A stretch of DNA of 35,139 bases from Thermoplasmata archaeon (lineage in GTDB: Archaea; Thermoplasmatota; Poseidoniia; Poseidoniales; Thalassarchaeaceae): positions 1-35,139 of the forward strand of contig PBXQ01000079.1 in the NCBI GenBank assembly GCA_002727675.1, read 5' to 3'. This document shows, piece after piece, positions 27,757 to 35,139 of the stretch (its first letter is position 1; the number at the start of each line of letters is the position of its first letter). The notes beneath the pieces are model-generated. The model ran no database searches and was not told the origin of the DNA. It worked only from the letters and a program-made list of their open reading frames with translations. The translations under genes and the position numbers were made by a program.

Positions 27757-29070
27757 ATGGAAACAGGCCCCTCAGGACCGCCCGCTTCAGGACCGACCGG
27801 TCCCCCTACAGTGGGTCCATCTGGTCCACCTTCATCAGGCCCTTCAGGCCCTCCTGCGACAATTAAAGGCCCACCAACCAAAGTAAAAGGCCCTCCTGTT
27901 AAAGTCAAAGGACCTCCTAAATCCTTAGCAACTCCTTTTTCAAAGAATGAGATGAAAGAAGAAGATTATGAGGGTCTTGCTGAACAAAATATTGTTCGCC
28001 AAAAGGAATTAGACCGTCGTGATAAAGAAATTGAATTAAAAAAAGAGAAAAATGAAAAGCGTAACAATGTAATATTATTGCTTCTTTTCATGGTCATTTT
28101 TGGCATTGCTGCTTTGTGGCCTATTTCTCATGGAGATATTTCAAGAAATCCACACCAGAACGGTGAAGAGCATGTAATTGTACAACGTTATGCTCAACAA
28201 ACATGGACAAAAGATGATTTGGAATTAATGGATTCAAAGATTTGGGATGGGAATGATGTTTCATCAGGTTCCTTTCAATATGATTTATCTCTTCCAGGAA
28301 TTCCAGTAGCAATTAATGGCGTTACCACTGTATCAATTGAAGTCTCACTCATTAGTTATCGTTCTGATAGCGCTGGTACGGGTTTCAGACTAGGTTTATT
28401 CTCTTCAACTTGTATTGATAATATGGGTGTATCAATGGATGATCTTGATGCTAATTATATCCGTGAAAAAGATTCAATGATTATTGGGGATGAAGTAAAG
28501 GTTGAATTTGAAGTTCCCGCTGGTAAATATTGCTTAATATTTGAATATACAGATCCAGTACCATCGGATGAGCGAGGTTACCGTGCAACAATTGATGCAG
28601 AGATTATAGCACATTGGAATACTCCACTTTTTGCTCCATTATCTGGATTAATGGGTCTTTTAGCAATTTTTGCTGCTGTTGGTGCCCATAAAGTTGGTAA
28701 GGCTTGGAAGGCGGTAGCACAACCGGAAAATCCCGATAAGCAATCTACTGCAGAAGAAGTTTTAGAGCAAGCAGAAAAAGAACGTGGAGCAATGTCTGAA
28801 ACTGGAGTTGATGACGCCCTAGATGAAGAAGAACCCTCATCCGAATCTTCAGAGGAATCAGCAATTGAAACTCCCGAAGAGACACCAACTACTGAAATAC
28901 CAGTAGAGTCACCTCCAGAAGAATCTGTAGCAGAAGAACAAACGGATTCAACTGAACAAGAAGAGTCTGAAAAAATTTACACAGATGATGAGTTACGTGC
29001 ATTTGGTTGGACTGAAGAACAGATAGAATGGCAAAGACAGGCAGAGGCTATTCAAGATAATCAAGAATAG
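27757..29070 (+). CDS. Membrane protein with collagen-like Gly-Pro-rich N-terminus and acidic C-terminus
   Basis: GPSGPPxx repeats then KGPPxKV repeats; TM NNVILLLLFMVIFGIAALWPI; second TM LSGLMGLLAIFAAVGAHKVG; Glu-rich tail. Confidence 0.72.
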   Translation: METGPSGPPASGPTGPPTVGPSGPPSSGPSGPPATIKGPPTKVKGPPVKVKGPPKSLATPFSKNEMKEEDYEGLAEQNIVRQKELDRRDKEIELKKEKNEKRNNVILLLLFMVIFGIAALWPISHGDISRNPHQNGEEHVIVQRYAQQTWTKDDLELMDSKIWDGNDVSSGSFQYDLSLPGIPVAINGVTTVSIEVSLISYRSDSAGTGFRLGLFSSTCIDNMGVSMDDLDANYIREKDSMIIGDEVKVEFEVPAGKYCLIFEYTDPVPSDERGYRATIDAEIIAHWNTPLFAPLSGLMGLLAIFAAVGAHKVGKAWKAVAQPENPDKQSTAEEVLEQAEKERGAMSETGVDDALDEEEPSSESSEESAIETPEETPTTEIPVESPPEESVAEEQTDSTEQEESEKIYTDDELRAFGWTEEQIEWQRQAEAIQDNQE

Positions 29071-29182
29071 GACTCAAATTGATTTTGGGGTTTGCTTTAA
29101 TGTCTTGCAAATTACCAATTCCATAACAAAAGGCCGAAGATGTTGAAAGCCTCTAGTGTCCCCTATCATCTTGGGACACAGA

Positions 29183-31261
29183 ATGGTTGCTGATTCATCG
29201 CCTACTGCTTCTGAGCTAAAATCTATGAATGTGGCCACTTTGAAAGAAATGTGTAAAGAACATGGTTTGAAGGTTTCAGGTAAAAAACAGGAACTTATTG
29301 ACAGGTTATTAGAGGCGACAGCATCTGATGATGATATTTTTCTCTTAGAAGAGGAAGATGATGTAGATGTAATCTATGAAGCTGAAATTGAAGAAGAGGC
29401 TTTTGAACCCTCTATAATTGAAGAAGTAGAAGACGAAATTTTAGATGCTGAAGTTTTCGAAGCAGAACTCTTCGAAGATGAAGAAGAAGATTTTTTCCAA
29501 GAATCTGAACCCAAGGCTGTTAGGAAAACAAGATTACAAGGAGAATCTATATTTTCATCATTATCTAAACCTAATGTAATTGCAACTTTATTAGTTGTAT
29601 TAATTATTGCAGGTGGTGGATATTGGTATTGGAGTAGTCATCTAGATCCGTTTGTCTCTAAGCCCATAGAATATGGAGATCAAATGGAATTTACTATATC
29701 TAGTGGTACATTTGAGGTCGAGGGCGAAGAAATGATTAGAGAGATTGACAATCGTCTTAATGGTGCTCTTGCAGAAATTTGTGAAAAAATTAATGTTGAA
29801 TTTTATGGTTCCGGGGATATTTCTGTTAAGAAGGGAACTAGTAGTGAATTACTAGATTCATCAGACACAAAATTACTCGGGACAGTACAGGCAAAAGATG
29901 CCTATGGGTTGACATTTCTTGCAGTTGAACAAGAATTGACACACCAACTTACTGCAAACATAGAATCTAAAACTTGGTTTGGTGATTCTTCAGAAGGACA
30001 TTGTTCAGTAGAGGGTTCAGTTCCTGGTTATTCTTTATCTCAAACATCTAAATCATGGACTGAAATTGGTAGTAAAGCATTGCTAAGTACTGATTCCTCA
30101 TTAACTTTAGAAGATCCACAAGGTGCTGAAACCTCAATCAATGCAGTATCATTTGGCGTTCCTGATGATTCTTTATCTGATATCATGCCTGAATTATTAC
30201 TTCCCTTAAAACCCGTTGAACTAACTCCTTTATTTGGTAATTCATTACTTGAAGAAGGAAGTAGTGGAACTAGTGGATATTGGGATTGGGTGGTTAGTGG
30301 TTCAGTATCTGTTGATGGAGTAAAGGGATTACAAATCAATATGCAACATACAGAAATTGAAGATTGTATAGGTAGAGCAAACATGGTTCTCTATGTTGTA
30401 CCTTCATCTCCTTGGGCTGTAGAACAACGTGTTGATATTAATCTTGAAAAAAGTCGTTACGATTCATCTGGTTGTGGAGTTTTTGCTGAATATTTAATCG
30501 ACCAAACATTGCCAGAAGGGTCCATAAGTATTCAATATACATTGGTTAAATCATCTATTAATGAGGGTGATGGCATGATTAATTGGCTAGAAGGTTACAA
30601 TCATCGCCCCGCTTCAAATTCAGGTGCAATATCAGCAAATCAAAACTGGGGTAATTCTGGCACGCATATGCCTGACCTAAGCGAATCAAGAGATTGGACA
30701 TTAGATGATGCTGTTGCATGTATAATTAACAAAACAGTTGAGGCTAATGATGCTGCAATTTCTCTAGCATCAGGGGGGTATGTATTCAAAGCTACAGATG
30801 ATAGAAGTAATGGCAATACTCAATGGAATGTTTCGTGGGTGGATGACAATAATGCAGGATGGGTAATAGTTGAAAGTAGGACAGAAAATTGTTCAGTATT
30901 AAGTTTAGATTCTCTTAATGAAGCCGATAGCCCAGCACATAGAAGAGAGAGCATTCCGAAATCAGCCACGATTAAAGAAATTGAAGATAGGATTATCGAT
31001 CCAGAAAGGTATCCTTCATTGGTATCAGATATCACGTCTAATGGTAAATTAACCAGTGATACAACAATTGGGTATTTCTTGACAGTGCCACCCGAAGCAA
31101 ATGATTTGTTAGATTTGATAGATGGTTATCAAGATGGAACAATTGGTGTTACAGGACAACGTGAATGGACTGAAAATGGATTAGATCATTCACTAAATTA
31201 TGCAATTGATGGCACAAATGGCAGAATGGTTGGCTGGATCAAAACTTCTTCAAATTCCTAA
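29183..31261 (+). CDS. SAP-domain membrane protein with a large extracytoplasmic region
   Basis: ELKSMNVATLKEMCKEHGLKVSGKKQELIDRLLEA (SAP); acidic linker; TM VIATLLVVLIIAGGGYWYW; likely start at 29183. Confidence 0.78.
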   Translation: MVADSSPTASELKSMNVATLKEMCKEHGLKVSGKKQELIDRLLEATASDDDIFLLEEEDDVDVIYEAEIEEEAFEPSIIEEVEDEILDAEVFEAELFEDEEEDFFQESEPKAVRKTRLQGESIFSSLSKPNVIATLLVVLIIAGGGYWYWSSHLDPFVSKPIEYGDQMEFTISSGTFEVEGEEMIREIDNRLNGALAEICEKINVEFYGSGDISVKKGTSSELLDSSDTKLLGTVQAKDAYGLTFLAVEQELTHQLTANIESKTWFGDSSEGHCSVEGSVPGYSLSQTSKSWTEIGSKALLSTDSSLTLEDPQGAETSINAVSFGVPDDSLSDIMPELLLPLKPVELTPLFGNSLLEEGSSGTSGYWDWVVSGSVSVDGVKGLQINMQHTEIEDCIGRANMVLYVVPSSPWAVEQRVDINLEKSRYDSSGCGVFAEYLIDQTLPEGSISIQYTLVKSSINEGDGMINWLEGYNHRPASNSGAISANQNWGNSGTHMPDLSESRDWTLDDAVACIINKTVEANDAAISLASGGYVFKATDDRSNGNTQWNVSWVDDNNAGWVIVESRTENCSVLSLDSLNEADSPAHRRESIPKSATIKEIEDRIIDPERYPSLVSDITSNGKLTSDTTIGYFLTVPPEANDLLDLIDGYQDGTIGVTGQREWTENGLDHSLNYAIDGTNGRMVGWIKTSSNS

Positions 31262-31314
31262 TTATTAGGGTGAATTGTCCCGTCACCCTCAATAATGCTT
31301 GAGGTGCCGCTGAC

Positions 31315-32271
31315 ATGGGTGAATCGATGAGAGGCGAAGAAAATAGCATCCCTGCTGCTGCTCCCGCACCTTTTGTAATCGATGTTGAATTTGTCGAGGA
31401 GGAGATAATTAGTCCTGAGCCACAAGAAGTTGGCCAAGCACAAATTCGTGAACCTCTAGACTTACCTCGTGCAGCTCCTACGCCTAAAGGAAGGGCCAGG
31501 GTTGTAACTGTAATCAATCAAAAAGGTGGAGTAGCAAAAACTACTACAGTAATCAATGTAGCAGCCCACCTTGCTATTCAAGGAGTAAAGGTTCTTGTGA
31601 TTGATTGTGATGCTCAGGGTAATTGTGCTACAGGTTATGGTATTGATAAATCAAGGATTAATTATGGTACAAGGACACTAATGGTTTCGCCAGAAGATGC
31701 AATTAGGGCAAGACATGCAACAGCCATAGAAAACCTCCATTTGATTGTAGCAGATAGGAAACTAGTTGGTATTGAAGAAGAATTAATTTCTCAACTTGGC
31801 CGGGAAAGAAGATTAGCAGAAGGCATAGAGATTCTCCTGCCTCATTATGATTTAATTCTAATTGACACCCCCCCTTCTCTTGGATTAGTTAGTATTAATG
31901 CATTAGTTGCTTCAGATGCTGTTGTAATTCCAGTTCAAACTGAATATTTTGCCTTAGAAGGATTAGCACTTCTATCTTCAACTATTAGAGAAATACGTCG
32001 CCGGCTTAATCCAAAACTGGGGGTAGATGCAGTGATTTTAACAATGCATGCCCCAACTCTTCTCAATGGCCAAGTAGCGTCTCAAGTAAGAGAAACATTC
32101 CCTGATTTAGTTTTAGATCCTCCAATCCGCAGAAACATTAGAATTGCAGAAGCACCGTCACATGGAACTCCAATTCATATTCATGCTCCAAAAAGTGCCG
32201 GAGGTCAAGATTATTTGCATTTGTCAAATTCTTTGATGAAATTATGGAATTTTGGTGAAGATAATGGGTGA
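31315..32271 (+). CDS. parA: ParA/Soj-family ATPase
   Basis: VVTVINQKGGVAKTTTVINVAAHLA (deviant Walker A), VLVIDCDAQGN, LILIDTPPSLG. Confidence 0.93.
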   Translation: MGESMRGEENSIPAAAPAPFVIDVEFVEEEIISPEPQEVGQAQIREPLDLPRAAPTPKGRARVVTVINQKGGVAKTTTVINVAAHLAIQGVKVLVIDCDAQGNCATGYGIDKSRINYGTRTLMVSPEDAIRARHATAIENLHLIVADRKLVGIEEELISQLGRERRLAEGIEILLPHYDLILIDTPPSLGLVSINALVASDAVVIPVQTEYFALEGLALLSSTIREIRRRLNPKLGVDAVILTMHAPTLLNGQVASQVRETFPDLVLDPPIRRNIRIAEAPSHGTPIHIHAPKSAGGQDYLHLSNSLMKLWNFGEDNG

Positions 32272-32734
32272 AAAAACAAACAAGCCAAAGAAGGGGCTTG
32301 GGCGTGGTTTGGGTGATTTACTTGCTCAACATGATACTGATTTACCGTTTCTTTCAGCATATGGGGAAGCAACAGGAGAACATGAAAAAGGAGTTCCTGC
32401 ATCAGCAGGTCAAGATAATTCCGATGAATTATTTGATGTGTGTCATAGATTTCTAATTTCTACATCAGGTTCTGAAAATCTCAAATTACACAAAAAGAAA
32501 ATCAGTGTGGGGGATTGGCTTGTAGTATCAAAGTCAAAAACTAATGGAATTGAATTGCATGTAGTCGGGATTAATTTACCCCTTGTCCCATCAGATTTAG
32601 TTACACCCGGAATGGTTGATGGTGCATTATCTGAAGATAGAAGCGAGGCAACAGTATGTATTATTCAGTGGGGAATAGAGTCAAGGAGATTACTTAGTCG
32701 TCTTTGTGAACATTTTACATTATTATCAAACTAA
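32264..32734 (+). CDS. Small putative ParA partner with ParB-type N-terminal GLGRGL motif
   Basis: MGEKTNKPKKGLGRGLGDLLAQ N-terminus; overlaps the parA stop; no recognisable ParB CTPase or HTH. Confidence 0.6.
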   Translation: MGEKTNKPKKGLGRGLGDLLAQHDTDLPFLSAYGEATGEHEKGVPASAGQDNSDELFDVCHRFLISTSGSENLKLHKKKISVGDWLVVSKSKTNGIELHVVGINLPLVPSDLVTPGMVDGALSEDRSEATVCIIQWGIESRRLLSRLCEHFTLLSN

Positions 32735-34084
32735 GTCATTTTCTTGTCCACAGTGTGAACAAGCAAGTGATCCCATTGGATCCCATGCAGGCAATACAAT
32801 TGGTTTGGTATCAAGAGCAGCAATCATTTCTTTTGAAAGGTAAGATTTAGGTGCAGCAATTTCAAACATATATTCGTCAAACCACGAGTCGTTCATAATG
32901 TAATATCCATCAATTCCACCCTTTGTTCCCCAAGAATTCTCAACTCTCCACCTTCTTGTTCCATTCTTATCTACATCTACTCCAGTAAATAACATGGCAT
33001 GAGTCATCAATGAATGGTGGTAATCAAGTCTGCTTTGTTTGTCAAGTCCAAATTTAATCCCGTACATCTCTTCGTATTCAAACATTTTAGCATCCCATAA
33101 CCCAAGTTTTCGGTGCATTTGTTTTCCAACGTCACAGCCCATCCATACTGGTATTCCATCTTCCAAGATTTTTCTAGTGATATTTTTCATTTCATCTATT
33201 GAAATATTGAGATATTCTACTGGTGGACCTCCAACAACATTTTGTAGAAAATCTACGGTATATGTTTGCATCTGAGGGTTTCTTGGATCATTAACTAAAC
33301 AAACATAATCGTTGAAATCTATGGTTACAAACTCATCCTTAAATTCATGGGGAGTCATTGTACCACGTGAATGAAATTTCTTATCATTGTCTCTCCATTG
33401 CCAATCAAACTGAGTAGGGGGTGTTCCAAGATGAATGCAAAGAAGCCTCCAAACATCTTCCATTCTCTTAGTTTTATGTTCACGAGCATCCTTAACTGAT
33501 CCACCATCTTCTATAATTCCACGAAGTTCAGATGCTATTGAGCGGATTAGTAACCGCAGATTCATGTTCATTCTAGCAGTTGCAGATGATGATTGAGATT
33601 CAGGATATGCTGATTTAGGGACTAGGCCATATTTGTTTATGACATTAATAGCCATATTCCACTGGCCACCATCCTCACTTGGATGATCAAGAATAAACCC
33701 TATTGTCCTATCATCTAGAGGTCTATCAGCTGTAGCAATCATAGCCTCAAGGTTGTGATTTGCACGCTCAAATTTATCCCAAAAATGAACAAATGCTTGA
33801 GAAAATTCGAAATCTTTCAAACCCATTTTTTCCATGGCTCCCGGGCGTAATAAATTCAATGTGGCAAAAAGCCAACATCTGCCCGATGCTTTTTGGTTTG
33901 TGACCTTCCAATCATCAATTTTGGTTGAAAACGAGTTGTCAATATTAGCAATTATTTCACGTGAAAGTGCAATTTCTGATGCAGTTGTAGTAGTTACTGC
34001 GTTCTGAATTATACGTGCATTTGCATCAGATGAAAAGTTCTTTCTCAACGTATCAATTTCTTTTTTTGTTATCTTTCCAGCCAT
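32726..34084 (-). CDS. C1-family cysteine aminopeptidase (bleomycin hydrolase/PepC-like)
   Basis: NQKASGRCWLFATLN (Cys), LMTHAMLFTGVD (His), VENSWGTKGG (Asn); PIVLPAWDPMGSLA near the C-terminus. Confidence 0.93.
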   Translation of the reverse strand: MAGKITKKEIDTLRKNFSSDANARIIQNAVTTTTASEIALSREIIANIDNSFSTKIDDWKVTNQKASGRCWLFATLNLLRPGAMEKMGLKDFEFSQAFVHFWDKFERANHNLEAMIATADRPLDDRTIGFILDHPSEDGGQWNMAINVINKYGLVPKSAYPESQSSSATARMNMNLRLLIRSIASELRGIIEDGGSVKDAREHKTKRMEDVWRLLCIHLGTPPTQFDWQWRDNDKKFHSRGTMTPHEFKDEFVTIDFNDYVCLVNDPRNPQMQTYTVDFLQNVVGGPPVEYLNISIDEMKNITRKILEDGIPVWMGCDVGKQMHRKLGLWDAKMFEYEEMYGIKFGLDKQSRLDYHHSLMTHAMLFTGVDVDKNGTRRWRVENSWGTKGGIDGYYIMNDSWFDEYMFEIAAPKSYLSKEMIAALDTKPIVLPAWDPMGSLACSHCGQENDLV

Positions 34085-34135
34085 GTTGACCATCCCGTTA
34101 GAATGCTCGCTTACTCGGGCGGGTCTAAGAGATTA

Positions 34136-34687
34136 CTATTGTCTGCGATTCATAGTTACTATTGCTACAACGCCTAAAACTGTGATTGCAACGATTGCAG
34201 TAAATCCTGGTAATCCCAAAAATCCGCCTTCACTATTACAACCGTCGCCTCCAGTTTCATCACCAGAAATCCAGCAATCAGACCACACTTTTCCACCCCA
34301 TCCAGATTCAGGGTAAGTGGTTGAATTTCCATCTTCAAAATCTAGAGTAATTCTAAAATTAATATAAGAATGGTCATCAACAGGTGTCATACTTGTTGTC
34401 CAGGTCTTACCATCGTCTGATGATGTTAAATCCTCGGGCGTGGGGGCAAGGCATACTCCGCTATTGAGGCATATCTGCCATGTCCATGCAACATTAGTAA
34501 CATTGTTTTCTTCATTTAGTGTTAAAGTAATGATGAAATTTTTCCCATCAGCAGATGTAGAAGGAATATCAATTGCAGATATTTGGGTTCCTTCAATATC
34601 AAATTCTTTGTTTTCGCCACCATCACTTGCTGAAACTGGGGGAATTATGAAAATCAAGCATAGCAAGAGAACGATGACCTTTCTCAT
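34136..34687 (-). CDS. Secreted protein with PGF-CTERM-like C-terminal anchor
   Basis: Signal peptide MRKVIVLLLCLIFIIPPVSA; C-terminal GLPGFTAIVAITVLGVVAIVTMNRRQ. Confidence 0.65.
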   Translation of the reverse strand: MRKVIVLLLCLIFIIPPVSASDGGENKEFDIEGTQISAIDIPSTSADGKNFIITLTLNEENNVTNVAWTWQICLNSGVCLAPTPEDLTSSDDGKTWTTSMTPVDDHSYINFRITLDFEDGNSTTYPESGWGGKVWSDCWISGDETGGDGCNSEGGFLGLPGFTAIVAITVLGVVAIVTMNRRQ

Positions 34688-34741
34688 ATTAATCCCTAGT
34701 ACCTTTTCCTTCATCAAACCTAACCTTAATTGTTCTCAAAT

Positions 34742-35139
34742 TCAACTGTATGTGATGGTATGCTCAATCTCCATCATGGACAACTCGTAGCCGCTGTAGG
34801 TGCCTTTCGACTCGAAGTACAGGCGTGTGTCCATGACCGTGATGTAGTTCGCATACCCACTTCCGCCTCCGCTGTAGATGTCTGCAACCTGCCATGTACA
34901 ACCACAAATCGTCTCGTGTACCCACAGTTCGTAGCCAGTGACCCCATCTATCGCCTCGAAGTACAGCCGTGTGCCCATGGCCGTGATGTCGGTCGGATAC
35001 CCACTACTGCTGCCACTGTTGATGTCTGCTGCTTGCCAAGTCGAGCCGTTTGTGGTTTCGTGTACCCACAGTTCGAAGCCGCTGTTGCCGTCGACCGCCT
35101 CGAAGTACAGTCGCGTGCCCATGACCGTGATCTCGTTCG
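34742..35139 (-). CDS. 3' end of a repeat-containing surface protein (ELWVHE repeats), truncated by the window edge
   Basis: Frame stays open through 35139; repeated MGTRLYFEA.DG..G.ELWVHET units; TGA stop at 34742-34744. Confidence 0.72.
   Translation of the reverse strand, partial: NEITVMGTRLYFEAVDGNSGFELWVHETTNGSTWQAADINSGSSSGYPTDITAMGTRLYFEAIDGVTGYELWVHETICGCTWQVADIYSGGGSGYANYITVMDTRLYFESKGTYSGYELSMMEIEHTITYS
34811..35139. repeat. Tandem repeats with 144-bp period
   Basis: CTCGAAGTACAG recurs at 34811, 34955 and 35099, an exact 144-bp (48-codon) spacing. Confidence 0.85.

Overview
Archaeal-looking, AT-rich window, most likely marine Poseidoniales / Marine Group II (inference from a Sec61-beta-like SecG, an Lrp regulator, a PGF-CTERM-like tail and many secreted acidic proteins). 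Contents, in order: a chimeric surface lipoprotein with a strong terminator; a glycan cluster (GT2, two GT4, a flippase); an aa3-type cytochrome c oxidase locus (coxB-coxA-coxC-coxD, sco) with a type II tRNA-Ser(UGA) on the opposite strand; a single-domain response regulator; a Toprim protein facing a SNF2/RapA-like helicase; an Lrp/AsnC regulator; a NOL1/NOP2/Sun methyltransferase; a polytopic membrane protein; Sec61-beta; a histone-H1-like Lys/Ala repeat protein; an XerA-like recombinase; a RimK-like ATP-grasp protein with an RCK_C-like tail; and a block with a collagen-like membrane protein, a SAP-domain membrane protein, ParA and a small ParA partner. The window ends in a bleomycin-hydrolase-like C1 peptidase and a 144-bp tandem-repeat surface protein. 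Leading observations: (1) a ParA operon whose second gene starts with a ParB-type GLGRGL motif but shows no recognisable ParB CTPase or HTH domain, next to a SAP-domain membrane protein; (2) coxA interrupted by one in-frame TGA at a position that is often Trp or Tyr, with the reading frame otherwise intact; (3) coxA carrying an N-terminal secreted Reeler-like domain with a CTCH motif; (4) a SCO protein with a large beta-grasp-like plus EGF-like insertion between its copper ligands. All assignments come from reading sequence and motifs; no database search was run.
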